A stretch of 17,754 nt of DNA from DAIMZM01 sp036733985. GTDB taxonomy: Bacteria; Bacillota; Dehalobacteriia; UBA4068. Made by a program: the position numbers and the translations under genes. This document shows, in pieces, positions 15,621-17,754 of the stretch. The stretch is taken from the NCBI GenBank assembly GCA_036733985.1, contig DAIMZM010000051.1, positions 1 to 17,754 on the forward strand, written 5' to 3'. Position 1 is the stretch's first letter; each line of letters starts with the position of its first letter. Below the pieces are notes generated by a model that searched no databases, had not been told where the DNA came from, and saw only the letters and a list, made by a program, of their open reading frames with translations.

Positions 15621-17267
15621 TTAAGTCAACACAGCGCCCGTATCCGCTGAGGATACCCGCTCCGTATAACGCTTTAGGTATCCCTTTAGCGCCCGGCAGG
15701 GCCGCAGGGGCTGTTCCGCTTGCCGCTTTTCCAGTTCCGCCCCATCCACCAGCAGGGTCAGGCGATGGGCCGGAATATCGATGCTGATTTGGTCGCCCTC
15801 CCGTACATAAGCGATGGGCCCGCCTGCCGCCGCTTCCGGCGACACATGGCCGATGGCCGCGCCCCGGGTAGCCCCGGAGAAACGGCCGTCCGTGATCAGG
15901 GCCACGGATTCCCCTAAGCCCATGCCCATAATGGCCGAGGTGGGTGAGAGCATTTCCCGCATACCCGGGCCGCCGGCCGGACCTTCATAGCGGATCACCA
16001 CCACATCCCCGGGCACGATCTCCCCGGCATAGATGGCCGCTACCGCCCCTTCCTCCTGATCAAAAACCCGGGCCCGGCCAATAAAGCGCAGCATGGATGC
16101 TTTGACGGCGCTCTTCTTCACCACCGCGCCTTTGGGGCAGAGATTGCCGAAGAGCACAGCCAGGCCGCCGCTGCTGTCATAAGGATCTTGCCAGGGCCGG
16201 ATCACCGACGCATCCTTCACGCGATGTCCGGCCAGGGCCTGGGCCAGCGTCCCGCCGCCCACTGTCTTGGCCTCCCCGGAGAGCAGGCCCGCGGCCAAAA
16301 GCGCCGCCATCACCCCGTAAACGCCGCCGGCGGCATGCAGATCCTGCATATGATGGGTTCCTGCCGGGGCCAGGCGGCAAAGGTTGGGCGTGCTTTCGCT
16401 GATTGCGTTGACCATATCCAGGCTGATGTTCAGCCCCAGCTCATGGGCCAGGGCGAACAAATGCAGCACCGAATTGGTGGAACAGCCCAGGGCCATATCC
16501 ACGCGGAGGGCGTTTTGGATGGCCTGATCAGTCAGAATGGCGGAGGGACGGAGACCGTCCGCCAGCAAGGCCATCACCGCTTCCCCGGCGCTTTTGGCCA
16601 GGCGCAGACGCTGGGCATAAACAGCGGGGATGGTGCCGTTGCCAGGCAAGGCCATACCCAGGGCCTCCAGGAGGCAGTTCATGGAATTGGCGGTGAACAT
16701 GCCGGAGCAGGAGCCGCAGCCGGGACAAGCCCGGTCCTCCAGCTCCGCCAGGGCCGCTTCGTCCAGTTTGCCGCCATGATAGGCCCCCACCGCCTCGAAC
16801 ACCGTGTTCAAATCGCTGCCGTCCGCCGAGAGCATGGGCCCGCCGGAAACAAATACCGCGGGCAAATCCAGGCGGGCCGCTGCCAGCAGCATGCCGGGGA
16901 CGATCTTATCGCAGTTGGGGATCAAGACCAGAGCGTCAAAGCAATGGGCCCGGGCCATGATTTCGATGCTGTCCGCGATCACTTCCCGGGAAGGCAGGGA
17001 ATAGTGCATCCCCCCATGCCCCATGGCCAGGCCGTCGCAAACGCCGATGGTGTTGAATTCCAGGGGCGTGCCGCCGTTCATCAGCACTCCGTCCTTCACC
17101 GCCCGGCTGATATTCTGCAAATGGATATGGCCGGGCACCACCTCGTTCCAGGAATTGACGATGCCGATCAAAGGCTTTCTCAGCTGCTGATCCGTATAAC
17201 CCATGGCTTTCAGCAGCGCCCGCTTGGGCGCGTTGGCCGGCTGCTGCAAATTTAAGGCATTGGACAT
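15621..17267 (-). CDS. ilvD: Dihydroxy-acid dehydratase
   Basis: This 548-residue iron-sulfur dehydratase converts 2,3-dihydroxy-isovalerate and 2,3-dihydroxy-3-methylvalerate to the 2-oxo acids for valine and isoleucine. Typical segments are VNSWNEVVPGHIHL, EFNTIGVCDGLAMGHGGMHYSLPSRE, IPNCDK (Cys119, Lys121), CPGCGSCSGMFTANSMNC (181-198) and LITDGRFSGATRG near the C-terminus. GVCDG at 75-79 and the NSWNEVVPGH form resemble clostridial versions. The length is normal for the family. It is 13 bases after ilvC and 22 before ilvA in one operon. The ribosome binding site is modest (AAGGGGG, partly at the ilvC stop), suggesting translational coupling. Confidence 0.97.
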   Translation of the reverse strand: MSNALNLQQPANAPKRALLKAMGYTDQQLRKPLIGIVNSWNEVVPGHIHLQNISRAVKDGVLMNGGTPLEFNTIGVCDGLAMGHGGMHYSLPSREVIADSIEIMARAHCFDALVLIPNCDKIVPGMLLAAARLDLPAVFVSGGPMLSADGSDLNTVFEAVGAYHGGKLDEAALAELEDRACPGCGSCSGMFTANSMNCLLEALGMALPGNGTIPAVYAQRLRLAKSAGEAVMALLADGLRPSAILTDQAIQNALRVDMALGCSTNSVLHLFALAHELGLNISLDMVNAISESTPNLCRLAPAGTHHMQDLHAAGGVYGVMAALLAAGLLSGEAKTVGGGTLAQALAGHRVKDASVIRPWQDPYDSSGGLAVLFGNLCPKGAVVKKSAVKASMLRFIGRARVFDQEEGAVAAIYAGEIVPGDVVVIRYEGPAGGPGMREMLSPTSAIMGMGLGESVALITDGRFSGATRGAAIGHVSPEAAAGGPIAYVREGDQISIDIPAHRLTLLVDGAELEKRQAEQPLRPCRALKGYLKRYTERVSSADTGAVLT

Positions 17268-17280
17268 GGCCTATTCCCCC

Positions 17281-17754
17281 TTATTTGCCGGCATTTTGCC
17301 GCCAGCTCATTTTGGCCCTGAGCTCCGCGCCCACCTGCTCCACCAGGAGCTGGGATTCCCGCTCGCGGCGGGCCAGGAAATTGGGGCGGCCGGCCTGGTT
17401 TTCCTTGATCCACTTCTCAGCGAATGCCCCGCTTTGGATCTCCCCCAGCACCCGGCGCATTTCCGCCTTGGTCTCTTCCGTGATGATGCGGTCGCCTACG
17501 GAATAATCGCCGAATTCCGCCGTGTCGCTGATGGAATAACGCATGAAGGACAGGCCGCCTTTGATCACCAAATCGATGATCAGCTTCATCTCATGGACGC
17601 ATTCAAAATAAGCGCTTTCCGGCTGATAGCCCGCCTCCACCAGGGTTTGGAAGCCCGCTTTCATCAAGGCGGTGACGCCGCCGCACAGCACGCACTGCTC
17701 GCCGAAGAGGTCGGTTTCCGTCTCTTCCTGAAAGGTGGTCTCCATAACCCCGGC
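17281..17754 (-). CDS. ilvC: Ketol-acid reductoisomerase, C-terminal part (5'-truncated by window edge)
   Basis: The frame is open to the right window edge, so only 157 C-terminal residues are visible. They contain AGVMETTFQEETETDLFGEQCVLCGG and the helical knotted domain segments YFECVHEMKLIIDLVIKGGLSFMRYSISDTAEFGDY, which carry the Mg-binding acidic residues of class I ketol-acid reductoisomerase. The enzyme makes the dihydroxy acids used by IlvD, from acetolactate-type substrates with NAD(P)H. The NADPH-binding Rossmann domain lies beyond 17754. It is upstream of ilvD in the same operon. Confidence 0.96.
   Translation of the reverse strand, partial: AGVMETTFQEETETDLFGEQCVLCGGVTALMKAGFQTLVEAGYQPESAYFECVHEMKLIIDLVIKGGLSFMRYSISDTAEFGDYSVGDRIITEETKAEMRRVLGEIQSGAFAEKWIKENQAGRPNFLARRERESQLLVEQVGAELRAKMSWRQNAGK

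Noticed and set aside
16188..17255. Long plus-strand open frame (355 codons)
   Set aside because: Antisense shadow of ilvD caused by GC-rich codon use; its translation is rich in Gly, His and Gln with no domain.

Overview
The window suggests a GC-rich, strictly anaerobic, amino-acid-fermenting bacterium, most likely a member of the Bacillota. The evidence is selenocysteine-dependent glycine-reductase-type genes (grdX, grdE, grdB, grdA with in-frame UGA codons), strong AGGAGG-type ribosome binding sites, clostridial-style gene content and a sigma-54 activator. Synergistota or another Stickland-type fermenter cannot be excluded from sequence alone.

Layout. Positions 1-3906 (+) hold a peptide and amino-acid scavenging block. 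It contains the C-terminal part of a DUF885-type putative metallopeptidase, a class III aminotransferase of the glutamate-1-semialdehyde aminomutase type, and two dipeptide/oligopeptide ABC transporter ATPases (DppD- and DppF-like, overlapping by ATGA). It ends at a strong intrinsic terminator. Next are an AIM24-family protein (-) and a divergent small DUF2975-like membrane protein (+).

The centre (5624-11958) is the most interesting part. A minus-strand operon grdX-grdE-grdB-grdA encodes the substrate-binding protein B (GrdE + GrdB) and selenoprotein A of a glycine/sarcosine/betaine-type reductase. GrdB (U350) and GrdA (U44) are each interrupted by an in-frame UGA that must be read as selenocysteine, and a convincing bacterial SECIS hairpin lies just after the grdB UGA. 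Upstream of grdX is a near-perfect sigma-54 promoter. Divergent from grdX is a 330-aa sigma-54 activator with AAA+ and Fis-type HTH domains but no sensor domain. Beyond it lies a YkvI-like transporter gene (-), whose upstream region carries a second sigma-54 promoter nearly identical to the first. The three units therefore look like one sigma-54 regulon. I infer that the transporter supplies the reductase substrate. No grdC/grdD, thioredoxin or selA/selB/selC/selD gene is in the window, so these must be encoded elsewhere.

Positions 12341-13171 (+) encode a DegV-family protein with a terminator. A short AT-richer stretch with one doubtful small ORF follows. The right end (13638-17754, minus strand) is a branched-chain amino-acid block transcribed ilvC (partial)-ilvD-ilvA, then a uracil-DNA-glycosylase-like gene lacking one of the four usual cluster cysteines, ending in a terminator.

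No rRNA, tRNA, CRISPR array, insertion sequence or phage gene was seen.
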